64,000 nucleotides of DNA from Zeus faber. Its lineage: Eukaryota > Chordata > Actinopteri > Zeiformes > Zeidae. The position numbers and the translations under genes are program-made. Shown one piece after another: positions 62,099-64,000 of the stretch. Below the pieces are notes generated by a model. The model saw nothing but the letters and a program-made list of their open reading frames with translations, made no database searches and was not told the origin of the DNA. The DNA lies in the NCBI GenBank assembly GCA_960531495.1, contig OY482866.1, positions 3,091,201 to 3,155,200 of the forward strand. The letters are read 5' to 3'. Each line of letters starts with the position of its first letter. Within the stretch, counting starts at the first letter, position 1.

Positions 62099-63095
62099 CT
62101 TCGAGGGAGTAGAAAAAGAAAAAGAGAGACAGAATAGGGTTGGGGCGGGGTGAAATAACAGATTAAGAGATGAAAAGGGGAAAATCTTGAGGAGACTTTT
62201 AAGCCCCGATGCGGCCTCTCTAAAACAAAATACACTACATTAAAGATAGCATGACAAAAAAATTGCGCTTCCAAGCCGCATGTTGTTACGTCTTTATTGT
62301 AAAGTCTGAAATCTAAATATTAATTAAATTATTATTGTGATTTGAATTGGAATTACACTGCAAGAAAATGGCAACAACAGAAGACAAAATAAATACATTT
62401 TGAAACAAATACTGGAATCAGGATGATTTTCTTCTTGATAAGATTCCTCACACAGAACAAAAAACAGATATACATGTTATATCAAACAATCCACAAAACA
62501 CTGAGCTCAAAAGCTGATCTGTAATGCTCTAAATTTCTTCTCTTTGAGTGGACAGAATCAAGTCTGCTGTTCTCTTTAAAAAGTTACTTGTGTCACTTCC
62601 AAAAATACCTAGAGTTAGTCATGTCATCGAAAGTAGCATACACACTACAAGATAATCAAGCCAATTTTGAGCCGATTCCCCTCTTCCGACTATGGTGAGC
62701 AAAGTCCCGATTTCTTGATAGTTAAGGCTGGCCCAGACCAAAAGATTTTTTAAATACTTCAAATGTGAGGGACCCCACACATAATGAGATATTATGATAA
62801 ATGTAATAGTTTTGTTCCTATAGTGTGTGGATAGCAAGGATTTGGACATAACAGTACAAAACACACTAACAGATTCCATTCACCGACAACCAGAGTCCCG
62901 ACTCTCAAAAGCAGAATTCTCGCAATTCTCTAGTGATCAAATCTCACTTTAGAGTAAACAAACATGGTGGACGACAGCGGGAATAACTAGCTTTGCTAGT
63001 TTTTGCACAACTTCTTTTACAAAAAATTGGATGAAGGATCATCACGGAGATGGTGTGAACAGGGCTGGCGCTTCCCATGGGCGACATAAGGCGTT
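62099..63095 (-). other. zan intron, nothing recognised
   Basis: AT-rich with no exon or repeat that I can name. The part around 62870-63060 contains balanced sequence without a recognisable frame. Confidence 0.45.
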
Positions 63096-63290
63096 TTTCA
63101 TTGCAGGAATATGTCATGACAGGGCTCCTATCCTGAGTGTCTGTGTGGATAGGTGTTTTAACCTGCTGCTCATTAGCCCAACCAATGAGCAACTGGTATG
63201 CAGCCACCCTGACCCAATCCCCTAGATCCAGGTCAGGTGTGACTGTTCAAACCATCCAATCCACACCGCAATCACAGTTGGAACAGAGCT
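63096..63290 (-). mobile_element. LTR fragment related to the elements at 39 kb and 9 kb
   Basis: The stretch (tatgtcatgacagggctcct, gcccaaccaatgagcaactg, cagccaccctgacccaatcc) matches the inverted LTR arm at 39720-39890 over about 170 bases. The AATAAA part, U5 and primer-binding site are absent. Confidence 0.6.
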
Positions 63291-63339
63291 TTTTTTTTAT
63301 TGTAGAGAATGGTGGAGAGGGACAGGAAATGTGGGGTGG

Positions 63340-63450
63340 ACAGAGACTTGCAGCAAATAACCACAGGCTGGATTCGAACCTGTCGACTGATCATTGCCAG
63401 AGTTTTGCCTATATGGGGGGGAAGCTTATCTGGCTGAGCCACCTACACTC
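63340..63450 (-). repeat. tRNA-like repeat fragment
   Basis: The sequence ggctggattcgaacctgtcg followed by gagccacctacactc resembles the B-box end of a tRNA-derived SINE on the opposite strand. It lies just inside a T-run. Confidence 0.35.
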
Positions 63451-63809
63451 CAACGGTTCCAACCCAGGTGCGATTGGTGTACCAAAATAAATTTTATTTT
63501 ACTCTGTTTCCTTATGGAACGAAACAAGCACCATGAGTAATGGGGACACCGTCTCCGTCACTGTCTTACCTACCCCAGCCAGTCGACAGTTTGCCTAGAG
63601 TGGCAAAATGTCTGGAGTTGCTTCGTAGCAACTGCTGCCATGGCTGCCGCCATGGCTGCTATTGTTTATGACTTCTTCTGTTTCAGTCAGCTTGGCTCCC
63701 AATCGTCTTACCAATGTCACAATACAAAGACTGCCTCCTCGGCCGTCCTCGGAGTTTCCCCCGCACTACGGGATATCAGATCTTTAATATTCAAGATCAG
63801 GGGGAGTAA

Positions 63810-64000
63810 TAAAAACTAAAATTAAATTAATAATTTTAATTATTATTATAATTATTATCATTATTATAATTATTATTAATTACGCTAATATGATTAGTAA
63901 TTATTACTAACCCTATTATTATGGTCAGATGTTATTGGTATCAATTAATTACCTTTTTTAAATTATTATTATTATTTACCTGTTTTCTAAATTATTACTA
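63810..64000. repeat. AT-rich ATT/TTA-type low-complexity tract
   Basis: Irregular repeats of attatt and aattatta run to the window edge. No coding signal. Confidence 0.8.

Noticed and set aside
62280-64000. Further upstream zonadhesin-like exons
   Set aside because: No VWD start motif (GDPHY...FDG) or other D-module cysteine pattern with splice sites could be found on the minus strand.

Overview
This is a stretch of teleost (ray-finned fish) nuclear genome. The evidence is vertebrate genes split into short exons with consensus splice sites, convergent 3' ends with AATAAA signals, and a dense load of fish-type repeats: L2-, jockey/Rex-, RTE- and L1/Tx1-type LINEs, a Tc1 transposon, hAT-like MITEs, a Ty3/gypsy element with integrase before reverse transcriptase, solo LTRs and microsatellites. 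No prokaryotic, organellar or CRISPR signal is present.

Two host genes are recognisable and lie tail to tail. (1) On the + strand, positions 4430-22514 hold the last five coding exons of TRAPPC14 (C7orf43/MAP11), a trafficking-complex subunit. The upstream exons are not in the window. A long 3' UTR probably runs to a poly(A) signal near 25501. (2) On the - strand, positions 62098 down to 30093 hold the 3' part of a large membrane-anchored von Willebrand D-domain protein of the zonadhesin type. I resolved 28 coding exons by hand, not counting a broken TM pseudo-exon. All adjoining splice phases agree and the reading frame is open: one partial and three complete VWD-C8-TIL modules, EGF, a transmembrane segment and a five-residue cytoplasmic tail. 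Its poly(A) signal is near 29965.

Layout: 1-2.7 kb, two LINE remnants; 4.4-25.5 kb, trappc14 with introns full of repeats (LTR elements at 8.9-9.5 and 12.3 kb, a MITE-like family in several copies, a 5'-truncated LINE at 16.6-17.8 kb, a 120-base TG tract); 25.9-28.6 kb, a LINE with a 14-base target-site duplication between the two genes; 30-36 kb, the zonadhesin-like 3' end with a tandemly duplicated EGF+TM cassette, one copy split by a 3.5 kb LINE that itself holds a solo LTR; 36.7-41 kb, an intron occupied by an L1/Tx1-type LINE with two further insertions; 41-58.7 kb, the D-module exons with a Tc1 element and nested MITEs in introns; 58.7-62 kb, an intron with a decayed gypsy element; 62.1-64 kb, intron or upstream sequence with repeat fragments.

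The most informative points are the duplicated terminal cassette of the zonadhesin-like gene, the loss of two cysteines in its last D module, the modular exon lengths (145, 203, 248, 272) that expose intron gain or loss between modules, and several layers of nested insertions that can be ordered in time. I did not find evidence for a wholly new biological system. All coordinates of splice sites were read by eye and all family names come from recognition of motifs, not from database searches.
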